This document shows positions 1-5,750 of a stretch of 9,680 nt of DNA, one piece after another. This DNA comes from Clostridiales bacterium (lineage in GTDB: Bacteria; Bacillota; Clostridia; Oscillospirales; Oscillospiraceae): NCBI GenBank assembly GCA_004555705.1, contig SFHI01000108.1:1-9680 (forward strand). The letters run 5' to 3'. A program made the translations under genes and the position numbers. The notes under the pieces were generated by a model. The model did no database searches. It had not been told where the DNA came from and saw only the letters and a program-made list of their open reading frames with translations. Numbering within the stretch: position 1 is the first letter of the stretch; every line of letters starts with the position of its first letter.

Positions 1-356
1 TTGGCAACATCGGGGGTGTCCTTGATGGACTGCACCCAGTTGATGCCGCCCACCACGTCCCGGCTGCTGAGGAGCATTCCGCAAAGCGACAGCTCCATCA
101 CGGAGTTGGCGTTGGCACCGGGGGTGTTGAACACCACAATGCCCGCCTCGGCGCAGGTGGTCAGCGGGATGTTGTTGACACCGGCTCCCGCCCGGGACAC
201 GGCCAGAAGGTTCGGCGAAAGGGGCATCTCATGCATATTGGCGCTGCGCACCAGGATGGCGTCCGCCTGCTGGGGATCGTCGGTCTGGGTATAGTTTTCC
301 GTCCACAGGGCCGTGCCCTTGGGGGAGATGTTGTTCAGGTTATGAATGCGGTACAT
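1..356 (-). CDS. serA: D-3-phosphoglycerate dehydrogenase, N-terminal part (cut by window edge)
   Basis: Only the first 118 codons are inside the window. The product oxidises 3-phosphoglycerate to 3-phosphohydroxypyruvate with NAD, the first step of serine synthesis in the cytoplasm. The reverse-strand translation begins MYRIHNLNNISPKGT and contains ILVRSANMHEM (residues 34-44), SRAGAGVNNIP (54-64) and VVFNTPGANANSVMELS (74-90). These are typical of the short Firmicutes SerA: the substrate-binding domain running into the NAD-binding domain, including the RAGAGVNNI loop. The ATG at 354-356 is preceded by GAGGAA at good spacing. That ribosome site overlaps the serC stop codon, and only 11 bases separate the two genes, so serC-serA is an operon and probably translationally coupled. 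The Rossmann glycine motif and the catalytic Arg/Glu/His lie beyond the edge and cannot be checked. Confidence 0.93.
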   Translation of the reverse strand, partial: MYRIHNLNNISPKGTALWTENYTQTDDPQQADAILVRSANMHEMPLSPNLLAVSRAGAGVNNIPLTTCAEAGIVVFNTPGANANSVMELSLCGMLLSSRDVVGGINWVQSIKDTPDVA

Positions 357-367
357 GGGGGAATTCC

Positions 368-1450
368 TCACTTTCTGCGCTTTTCAAAATCATCCATGAA
401 GGCCACGAGCTTCTTGACGCCCTCCAGCGGCATGGCATTGTAGATGCTGGCCCGCATGCCGCCCACGGTGCGGTGGCCCTTCAGGTTTACGAAGCCCGCT
501 TCGGCGGCCTCGGCCACGAAGGCGGCGTCGGTTTCCTTGGAGCCTGTCACGAAGGGAACGTTCATGAGCGACCGGTCCTTTTTCACCACGGTGCCGTGGA
601 AAAGGGTACTTGCGTCCAGGAAGTCATAGAGCACCTTGGCCTTCTCCACGTTCCGCCGACGCATCTCTTCGAGTCCGCCCATATCCAGCAGCCACTGAAA
701 TACTTTCCCGCAGATGTAGATGCCGTAGGCGGGAGGGGTGTTGTACATGGAGCCGTTGTCGGCGTGGGTCTTGTAGCGGAGCATGGTGGGAGTGCCGGGG
801 AGCACATCCTCCCGGATCAGGTCCTCCCGGATGATGGCGATGACCACACCGGCGGGGCCGATGTTCTTCTGCACGCCGCCGTAGAGCATCCCATAGCGGG
901 TCACGTCCACCGGCTCACTGAGGAAGCAGCTGGACACATCGGAAACCAGGTCCTTGCCCTTGGTATTGGGCAGCGTGTGGAACTTGGTGCCGTAGATGGT
1001 GTTGTTCTCGCAGATGTAGACGTAGTCCGCATTTTCACTGATGGGAAGGTCTGAGCAGTCGGGGATATAGGAGAAGGTCTTGTCGGCGGAGGAGGCCACC
1101 GCGTTGGCCTGACCGTACATCGCCGCCTCCTGCCAGGCCTTCTTGGCCCACTGGCCGGTGATGATGTAGTCGGCCACCCGGTTTTTCATCAGGTTCATGG
1201 GCACCATGGCAAACTGCTGGGAGGCGCCGCCCTGCATGAACAGCACCTTGTAGTTCGCGGGAATCCCCATCAGGGTGCGAAGGTCCGCCTCCGCCTGGTC
1301 GATGATGGCCTGGTAGGCCGCGGAGCGGTGGCTCATTTCCATGACGGACATACCGGTTCCCCGGTAGTCCAGCATCTCGTCCGCGGCCTCCCGCAGAACG
1401 CTTTCGGGCAGCACCGCGGGGCCCGCGGAGAAATTGTATACTCTGGACAT
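368..1450 (-). CDS. serC: Phosphoserine aminotransferase
   Basis: PLP enzyme that transfers an amino group from glutamate to 3-phosphohydroxypyruvate to make phosphoserine; in some bacteria it also acts in pyridoxal phosphate synthesis. The product has 360 residues, normal for the family. It starts VYNFSAGPAVLP (residues 4-15), carries the substrate-binding MEMSHRS (37-43), and has the cofactor segment SDVSS (170-174), whose Asp contacts the PLP ring. The PLP lysine is K195 within GGVQKNIGPAG. The position after SS, usually Asp in homologues I know, is Cys here. The C-terminal GHRTVGGMRASIYNAMP (325-341) is the phosphate-binding end. The ATG at 1448-1450 follows GGAGGG. No convincing promoter is seen in the short gap to the upstream repeat, so it may be transcribed by read-through from apgM. 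serA follows directly. Confidence 0.97.
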   Translation of the reverse strand: MSRVYNFSAGPAVLPESVLREAADEMLDYRGTGMSVMEMSHRSAAYQAIIDQAEADLRTLMGIPANYKVLFMQGGASQQFAMVPMNLMKNRVADYIITGQWAKKAWQEAAMYGQANAVASSADKTFSYIPDCSDLPISENADYVYICENNTIYGTKFHTLPNTKGKDLVSDVSSCFLSEPVDVTRYGMLYGGVQKNIGPAGVVIAIIREDLIREDVLPGTPTMLRYKTHADNGSMYNTPPAYGIYICGKVFQWLLDMGGLEEMRRRNVEKAKVLYDFLDASTLFHGTVVKKDRSLMNVPFVTGSKETDAAFVAEAAEAGFVNLKGHRTVGGMRASIYNAMPLEGVKKLVAFMDDFEKRRK

Positions 1451-1502
1451 AGTAGTCCCTCCAATTCTATAGGTTGAGGAATGAAAACGTTAGGGTGTGC
1501 GA

Positions 1503-1748
1503 TAAATTGTTGTTTGAAAGTGCGCGTTACAAATTACCTGTCATTGCGAACCAGTCCGCAGACTGGTGTGGCAATCCCCCGGTTAGAGGGAAAATGTGCC
1601 GAAAAGCACCCGAAAAAACGGGGATTGTTACGGTCCCTGGTGATATTCGTTACCTGGTTCCATTCAACCGGGGGATTGCCACGCCAGTGTGCGCACTGGC
1701 TCGCAATGACAGCATTATTTTCAGTTCGCACGCGTAAACAACAATTTA
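1503..1748. mobile_element. MITE-like element 1: terminal inverted repeats around two REP-like hairpin arms
   Basis: A 246-base non-coding element fills the gap between serC and apgM. Its ends are the perfect 13-base inverted repeats TAAATTGTTGTTT (1503-1515) and AAACAACAATTTA (1736-1748). Inside are two 46-base inverted arms, 1539-1584 and 1666-1711, differing at only four positions. Each arm folds as an outer ATTGC/GCAAT stem around an inner seven-base-pair hairpin: ACCAGTC/GACTGGT in the left arm and GCCAGTG/CACTGGC in the right arm read in reverse. The four differences amount to two compensatory base-pair changes. No transposase is encoded, so any movement would need an enzyme supplied elsewhere. 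The outermost TA on each side may be a target duplication, as in Tc1/mariner/IS630-type MITEs, but this is inference. The right end lies eight bases past the apgM stop codon. Confidence 0.85.
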
Positions 1749-1756
1749 CCGGTCGC

Positions 1757-2956
1757 TTATGGATTCAGGAACCGGGACAGCAGCTTATGACCGTCGGGCT
1801 CGAAGAGGCCGGAGGCAGCCGCTTCTGTCTCGGAATAATGGGCGATTCTTTTCCGGCGGCGGGTGCTGTCGAAGAGTACATAGGGCACCGGGTCGCCGGT
1901 GTGGGTGCGGTAGCGCAGGGGATTGGGGTGGTCCGGAAGGACCAGCATCCGGTAGTCCTCCCCCGCTTCCTCCAGCCCTTGGCAGATGGGGGCAATCAGC
2001 CGTCCGTCCAGGTACTCGATGGACCGGATTTTTTCCTTCAGCAGCCCCTGGTGGGCCATTTCATCCGGGGCCTCCACATGGACATAGGCAAAGTCGCACC
2101 CGTCCTCCAGCAGCGCCCGGAGGGCGGCCTGGGCCTTGCCCTCCCAGTTGGTGTCGATAGAGCCGGTGGCTCCGGGAACCTCACAGACCAACATTCCCGC
2201 CCCCAGGGCGATGCCCTTGAGCAAATCCACGGCGGAGATCATGGCCCCCTTCAGGCCGGTTTTTTCGGTGAAGCCGGGCAGGCTGGGCCGGGTGCCCGCG
2301 CCCCAGTACCACAGGGAGTTGGCTTTGTTTTTCCCTTCCTTTGCCCGCTGAACATTCAGGGGATGGTTGTTGAGAATGTCGAAGCTCTCCTTCATGAACC
2401 GGCGCAGGCACGCCTCCTTGGGAAGGTACGGCCCGATGACCCTCTCCAGGTGGTCGTGGGGCGGCTCCAGTTGGGAGACCCTGCCGTGCTTCCAGATCAT
2501 GATGTGGCGGTAGCTGGTGCCGGTATAGAACTGAAATTCGTCGGAATTAAAATGCTCCCGGATGGCGTCCATCAGGACATCCGCGTCGGCGGTGGAGATT
2601 TCCGAGGAGCTGTGGTCCACAATGGTTTTCTCCGGGTAGGGCTCCTCCTCCGTCAGGGTCACCAGATTGCAGCGGAACACGATATCGTCCGGCTCCATCT
2701 GCACGCCCACGCTGAGGGCCTCCAGGGGAGATCGTCCTGTATAGTACAGCCCCGGGTCATAGCCCAGGACGGATAGGTTGGCAACATCGCTGCCGGGGGC
2801 CATGGACGCGGGGACATTCTGCACCATGCCCAGCTCTCCCATGGAGGCCAGGGCGTCCATCGCGGGGGTGTTTGCCGCCTCCAGGGGTGTTTTTCCACCC
2901 AGGGCGTCAATGGGCTCGTCGGACATTCCGTCGCCCAATACAATGACATATTTCAT
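1757..2956 (-). CDS. apgM: Cofactor-independent phosphoglycerate mutase, archaeal type / proposed homoserine kinase
   Basis: A 399-residue cytoplasmic enzyme of the alkaline phosphatase superfamily. Visible metal and active-site motifs are VLGDGM (residues 6-11), SDVANLS with the probable nucleophile S62, HVEAPDEMAHQG (293-304, ligands D298 and H302), LPDHPNP (340-346, D342 and H343) and HTGDPVPY (352-359, H352). This is the ApgM family, which interconverts 2- and 3-phosphoglycerate. A bacterial branch with the same layout has been proposed to be a homoserine kinase in genomes lacking ThrB, and the sequence alone does not separate the two. Neighbouring serC-serA, which draw on 3-phosphoglycerate, fit a mutase, but an amino-acid operon also fits the kinase idea. 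The ATG at 2954-2956 is chosen because GGGAG precedes it and the conserved sequence begins there; an in-frame upstream ATG would add 17 residues unlike the family. Confidence 0.9.
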   Translation of the reverse strand: MKYVIVLGDGMSDEPIDALGGKTPLEAANTPAMDALASMGELGMVQNVPASMAPGSDVANLSVLGYDPGLYYTGRSPLEALSVGVQMEPDDIVFRCNLVTLTEEEPYPEKTIVDHSSSEISTADADVLMDAIREHFNSDEFQFYTGTSYRHIMIWKHGRVSQLEPPHDHLERVIGPYLPKEACLRRFMKESFDILNNHPLNVQRAKEGKNKANSLWYWGAGTRPSLPGFTEKTGLKGAMISAVDLLKGIALGAGMLVCEVPGATGSIDTNWEGKAQAALRALLEDGCDFAYVHVEAPDEMAHQGLLKEKIRSIEYLDGRLIAPICQGLEEAGEDYRMLVLPDHPNPLRYRTHTGDPVPYVLFDSTRRRKRIAHYSETEAAASGLFEPDGHKLLSRFLNP

Positions 2957-3041
2957 AGCACTGCTCCCTTTCCAATCCTCGTCCGTGCGCAGAGGACAAG
3001 TGTGCATATTAAATATACTACCATGATTCCCTTAAGAAAAC

Positions 3042-3071
3042 AATATGAAATTCTGCCAGAAAATGTGTCAA
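3042..3071 (-). promoter_or_regulatory. Probable apgM promoter
   Basis: On the minus strand a perfect TTGACA (3066-3071) is followed after 18 bases by CATATT (3042-3047). An overlapping alternative slightly downstream is TTGTTT, 17 bases, TAGTAT. Either lies 55 to 100 bases upstream of the apgM start, just past a terminator for incoming transcription. The -35 box is strong and the -10 is imperfect. Confidence 0.55.
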
Positions 3072-3122
3072 AATCCGGCTGCAGGGTGGGCAATTTGAGC
3101 AGTACCCCGGGAGAATTGGAAG

Positions 3123-3145
3123 AAAAAACCGCCGGATTCCGGCGG
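3123..3145 (-). terminator. Rho-independent terminator downstream of the membrane-protein gene
   Basis: Read on the minus strand, CCGCCGG-AAT-CCGGCGG forms a GC-rich hairpin followed at once by six T (3123-3128 on the plus strand are A). It lies about 290 bases beyond the stop of the 3433-4308 gene, past repeat element 2, and just ahead of the apgM promoter. The repeat may have been inserted between the gene and its terminator. Confidence 0.82.
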
Positions 3146-3178
3146 CTCAAATGGAATTCGGCGTAGTATCAGGAATAC

Positions 3179-3397
3179 GATAAATTGGGAGTTTGTCGCT
3201 TTGTCTCAAAGCTTTCTGTCATTGCGAGCCAGTGCGCACACTGGCGTGGCAATCCCCTTACTTAGAGGGGAAATGTATCGACAATTGCCCTACAAAGTGG
3301 GGAAATGTTACAATTTTCTACTGTAATCGTGACCTGGTGCCATTCAACTGGGGGATTGCCACACCAGGCTGCGGCCTGGTTCGCAATGACAGGTAAT
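3179..3397. mobile_element. MITE-like element 2, degenerate outer ends
   Basis: This is a second copy of the element 1 family. The left end, GATAAATTGGGAGTTTG, is a damaged form of the shared terminal repeat. The right outer end is not recognisable beyond AAATTACC, which it shares with element 1. The inner arms are clear: 3217-3256 carries the GCCAGTG/CACTGGC hairpin, and 3350-3391 carries ACCAGGC/GCCTGGT when read in reverse. The centre resembles element 1 in the same orientation (TTAGAGGG near the left, ACCTGG and CCATTCAAC near the right). It occupies most of the 476-base gap between apgM and the membrane-protein gene. No coding capacity is evident. Confidence 0.78.
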
Positions 3398-3432
3398 TTG
3401 GGACACATCCCTACAAACACCGATTTGCCCGT

Positions 3433-4308
3433 TTACAGAACGTGGCCGATGAGATACCACAAAATCAGCACCACTATCAGCAGCGGCACGCAGGCAATGA
3501 GGGCGGATTGGGTGATGCACAGCGCGGTGATTCCGAAGTGCTCCAGCAGGTACACAAGACCGGCCAGGACCAGCGTGGACCCCACGGCGCCGGTGAGCTG
3601 GCGGCCCACCCGGTTGGAGAAAAAGAAGGCGTAGATGCCGCCCAGTATGGGATTGGCCACGGTGAGCACCAGACCCAGCAGCAGATTCAGTACGCCCAGC
3701 CCGAGCATCAGTACCAGCACGCCCAGAAGAATCATGGGCGCGTACTCCAGCAGGAACCCGGGCAGGTAGGACGCCAGCACCTGGCAAACCAGGAAATGGA
3801 GAATCATGGAGAGCAGCACTGTGGCAAACCGCAGGCAATACCAGCCCAGCACGCTCTTTCCCTGGGGGATTAGGCTGTCCAGCAGATTCACCAGAAAGGC
3901 CAGGATCAGCATGGACACCAGATGGTAGCAGATCACGCCAGCCTCGGCGGCGCGGAAGGAGAAGAGCACCAGGTAATCCCCGGAAAAGGCCGCAAAGGGC
4001 AGGGGGGAGATCAGGGTCTCCAGGTTCCAGGGACGGAAGGCGTAGACGGCCACGGTGACCACATAGATGAACAGAATTCCCACGGCGGAGGACAGGGCGT
4101 GGTTGGCGCCGGACCGGCGTCCCAGGAGCATCCTGCCCAGGATGCCCAGAATCAGAAAGCCCGCCGCGAACATGGCGAGGAATTTCACGGTGGAAATCAA
4201 ATCCAGTTCGGCGGGGATGTACCCGGACAGGTCGGGCACCGGAAAATCCATGGAAATCTTCAGGGGGAGCTTTTCCGACAGCTCAGATAGATAGGATTGC
4301 AGCGTCAT
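3433..4308 (-). CDS. Polytopic membrane protein of unknown function
   Basis: I do not recognise this family. The 291-residue product has an amphipathic N-terminal stretch of about 40 residues and then roughly seven hydrophobic segments, near residues 43-63, 72-91, 123-145, 158-180, 190-218, 238-258 and 268-290. It is therefore probably an integral inner-membrane protein. Short polar loops contain RRSG (64-67) and SNRVGRQ (231-237). No transporter signature, nucleotide-binding site or catalytic motif is visible. The ATG at 4306-4308 has only a modest AAAGG ribosome site. It starts about 25 bases after the T-run of the rplL terminator, leaving no space for a separate promoter downstream of that hairpin, so expression may depend on terminator read-through or on a promoter inside rplL. 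Codon use and GC content look like the neighbours. Confidence 0.78.
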   Translation of the reverse strand: MTLQSYLSELSEKLPLKISMDFPVPDLSGYIPAELDLISTVKFLAMFAAGFLILGILGRMLLGRRSGANHALSSAVGILFIYVVTVAVYAFRPWNLETLISPLPFAAFSGDYLVLFSFRAAEAGVICYHLVSMLILAFLVNLLDSLIPQGKSVLGWYCLRFATVLLSMILHFLVCQVLASYLPGFLLEYAPMILLGVLVLMLGLGVLNLLLGLVLTVANPILGGIYAFFFSNRVGRQLTGAVGSTLVLAGLVYLLEHFGITALCITQSALIACVPLLIVVLILWYLIGHVL

Positions 4309-4333
4309 AATCGGAACCTTTCATAGAGACAGG

Positions 4334-4359
4334 AAAACCGCCGCCATTGCTGGCGGCGG
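4334..4359 (-). terminator. Rho-independent terminator after rplL
   Basis: On the minus strand CCGCCGCC, loop AGCAAT, GGCGGCGG is followed by TTTT. The hairpin begins 21 bases after the rplL stop codon. The all-GC eight-base-pair stem is strong but the T-run is only four long, so partial read-through into the gene starting at 4308 is plausible. Confidence 0.8.
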
Positions 4360-4380
4360 CGGATCGCAAAGGGAGATAAC

Positions 4381-4716
4381 TTACTTGATCTCGGCTTCGG
4401 CGCCAGCTTCCTTCAGCTCGGCAACCAGCTTCTCGGCATCTTCCTTGGAGATGGCTTCCTTCAGGGTCTTGGGGCAGTTGTCCACCAGATCCTTGTTGAT
4501 AACGCCCAGCTTGGAAGCGCCGGCGCTCTTCAGGATGACATCGAACTCGGTCTTCTCTTCCACTTCCTCAGCGGCGGCAACAGCGGGGCCGGCCACAGCG
4601 GCAGCAGCGGCGGAAACGCCGAAAACTTCCTCCAGGGTGTGGACGAGCTCGGACAGCTCCAGGACGGTCAGTTCCTTAACCTGCTCCACCAGAGCAGTGA
4701 TCTTTTCACTAGCCAT
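4381..4716 (-). CDS. rplL: 50S ribosomal protein L7/L12, with an internal deletion in the C-terminal domain
   Basis: L12 forms the ribosomal stalk, bound through L10, that recruits EF-Tu, EF-G and IF2. The N-terminal dimerisation and L10-binding domain is intact (residues 1-34, LTVLELSELVHTLEEVFGVS at 16-35), as is the alanine-rich hinge (about 36-52). The C-terminal domain begins normally with EEKTEFDVILKSAGASKLGVI, then goes directly N-KDLVDNCPKTLKEA. The usual family stretch between VI and KDLV (consensus near KVVREITGLGLKEA) is missing, so the protein has 111 residues instead of about 124. The junction is at N74 (4495-4497). The frame is kept and the tail EAGAEAEIK is normal. The lost segment holds most of the conserved helical surface known to contact translation factors. 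This is either a real variant, perhaps with another rplL copy in the genome, or an assembly or population artefact. The start follows AGGAGG. Confidence 0.93.
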   Translation of the reverse strand: MASEKITALVEQVKELTVLELSELVHTLEEVFGVSAAAAAVAGPAVAAAEEVEEKTEFDVILKSAGASKLGVINKDLVDNCPKTLKEAISKEDAEKLVAELKEAGAEAEIK

Positions 4717-4774
4717 TGTTAAATCCTCCTAAAATTATGTGTTGTAAATGAATGTGATTTGCGGCGCGGAGCGA

Positions 4775-5296
4775 TCAGGCTTCCGCGGCGGGAGCGGAGC
4801 CGTCCTTCTGCATCCGGATCTGATCCAGAACGAAGGCCAGGCTGGAGATGGGAGCCAGGAAGGTACCCAGCACGGAAGCGACCAGGGCATTCTTGCTGGG
4901 CAGCTCGCCGAAGGAGCTCAGCTGATCCGCGGACAGGACGGAGCCTTCCACCACGCCGCCCTTAATGGACAGGGTCTTCAGCTTGTTCTTCTTGGCAAAT
5001 TCGCAGACGATGCGGGCGGGGGCGATGGGGTCGCCGGTGGTGGAAGCCATGGCGGTGGTACCGTTCAGAACCTCAGAGAAATTGTAGCCGGCATTCTTGG
5101 CAGCGAAATTGGTCAGAGTGTTCTTAACGACGGTGTAATCCACGCCTGCTTCGCGGAACTGCTTACGCAGCTCGGTGTCCTGAGCGACAGTGATTCCCTT
5201 GTAGTCCACGAAAACCACGGAAGTGGCCTCCTTGATGGTGCTGGTCAGGGACTCGACAACTGCCTTCTTGCTCTCAAGAACCTTTGCGTTGGGCAT
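4775..5296 (-). CDS. rplJ: 50S ribosomal protein L10
   Basis: L10 anchors the L12 dimers to 23S rRNA at the stalk base and, with L12, represses its own mRNA in bacteria. The 173-residue product is of normal length. It shows SVVFVDYKGITV (residues 26-37), ELRKQFREAGVDYTVVKNTL (42-61), typical of the rRNA-binding domain, and a long C-terminal helix (ALVASVLGTFLAPISSLAF) that would bind L12 dimers. The ATG at 5294-5296 is preferred over an in-frame ATG 18 codons upstream because GGAGGTG lies seven bases before it and the upstream codons fall inside the attenuator hairpin. rplL follows after 58 bases. The unit has its own promoter and L10-leader attenuator. Confidence 0.98.
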   Translation of the reverse strand: MPNAKVLESKKAVVESLTSTIKEATSVVFVDYKGITVAQDTELRKQFREAGVDYTVVKNTLTNFAAKNAGYNFSEVLNGTTAMASTTGDPIAPARIVCEFAKKNKLKTLSIKGGVVEGSVLSADQLSSFGELPSKNALVASVLGTFLAPISSLAFVLDQIRMQKDGSAPAAEA

Positions 5297-5310
5297 AATT
5301 TTCACCTCCG

Positions 5311-5350
5311 AAAATAAAAAGTGTCTTCCTGCCAGAAGACAGAAAGACAC
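5311..5350 (-). terminator. Attenuator terminator of the rplJL leader
   Basis: On the minus strand GTGTCTTTCTGTC, loop TTCT, GGCAGGAAGACAC forms a 13-base-pair stem (two G-U pairs at RNA level), followed by TTTTTATTTT. It ends 14 bases before the rplJ start, so it must be conditional. The 5' arm contains CTGTCTT, exactly complementary to AAGACAG in the upstream leader (within 5405-5412), giving a mutually exclusive antiterminator. Confidence 0.9.
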
Positions 5351-5416
5351 GCAGAAAATTTCGATTCAGCGCACCTCGGCAGGACTTACGCCTCGCGGCA
5401 CCTGCTGTCTTTGGCA
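5351..5416 (-). promoter_or_regulatory. Ribosomal protein L10 leader (autoregulatory RNA)
   Basis: The minus-strand transcript contains AAAGACAGCAGGTGCC, GCGAGGCGTAAG and TCCTGCCGAGGTGCG in order, which is the recognisable L10 leader of Firmicutes. GCAGG pairs with CCTGC, enclosing a small GCC-GCGA-GGC hairpin. By analogy with Bacillus, the L10-L12 complex binds this fold and favours the downstream terminator; without it the AAGACAG segment can pair with the terminator's 5' arm. Sequence and placement between promoter and rplJ agree. The exact boundaries are approximate. Confidence 0.9.
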
Positions 5417-5424
5417 ACTGCAAT

Positions 5425-5453
5425 ATAATAGCAGAGTTTATTGGAAAAGTCAA
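5425..5453 (-). promoter_or_regulatory. rplJL promoter
   Basis: On the minus strand TTGACT (5448-5453), exactly 17 bases, then TATTAT (5425-5430). Transcription would start near 5418, immediately before the L10 leader. It lies only about 35 bases from the left end of repeat element 3, so the promoter survived the insertion intact. Confidence 0.88.
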
Positions 5454-5487
5454 GGACTTTTTTGCGCTTTTGGACATCTGAAGAAGA

Positions 5488-5679
5488 TAAATTGTTGTTT
5501 GAAGTATTGCAGCGCGGAGCGCCTTGGCTTCCCCCGGGGGGAAGCTGTCAGGCGAAGCCTGACTGATGAGGATCGGCGAAATCTGTAAGCTGTCGCCGTT
5601 CCTCATCCGCCCCTGCGGGGCACCTTCCCCCCGGGGGAAGGTATTTCCGCAAACCCTCAGTCTTTCAAACAACAATTTA
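5488..5679. mobile_element. MITE-like element 3: same outer ends, unrelated hairpin core
   Basis: This 192-base element has perfect 16-base terminal inverted repeats, TAAATTGTTGTTTGAA at 5488-5503 and its complement at 5664-5679, the same as element 1. The core is entirely different. A left arm reads CTTCCCCCGGGGGGAAG, then TCAGGC-GAA-GCCTGA, then GATGAGGA. The right arm in reverse reads the same CTTCCCCCGGGGGGAAG, then GCCCC-GCA-GGGGC, then GATGAGGA. It thus has the same plan as element 1 (two inverted copies of a palindrome with a variable hairpin) with a different sequence. It lies between the rplA terminator and the rplJL promoter and encodes nothing evident. Confidence 0.83.
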
Positions 5680-5702
5680 CCGTTTTCGCGGCTTGGAGGT
5701 GC

Positions 5703-5731
5703 AAAAATCCCCCGGCGAACCGCGCCGGGGG
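5703..5731 (-). terminator. Rho-independent terminator after rplA
   Basis: On the minus strand CCCCCGGCG, loop CGGTT, CGCCGGGGG (nine base pairs) is followed by ATTTTT. It lies 19 bases beyond the rplA stop codon and separates the rpmG-to-rplA transcript from rplJL. Confidence 0.92.
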
Positions 5732-5750
5732 ATAATGGCAGCTATAGAGC

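Noticed and set aside
473..1054. 193-codon plus-strand frame opposite serC
   Set aside because: A shadow of serC; rich in Gly, His and Val as expected from the complement of GC-rich codons.
1451..1502. A serC promoter or riboswitch in the short gap upstream of serC
   Set aside because: TATAGAAT is present but overlaps the ribosome site region and has no acceptable -35 partner; the rest of the gap is the repeat element.
1481..2776. Long plus-strand reading frame of 431 codons opposite apgM
   Set aside because: It begins inside repeat element 1 and runs antisense to a gene with clear family motifs; its composition is that of a shadow frame and it has no ribosome site.
5488..5679. Element 3 as a bidirectional terminator
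   Set aside because: Its strong palindromes lack adjacent T-runs, and a proper terminator with a T-run already lies at 5703-5731.
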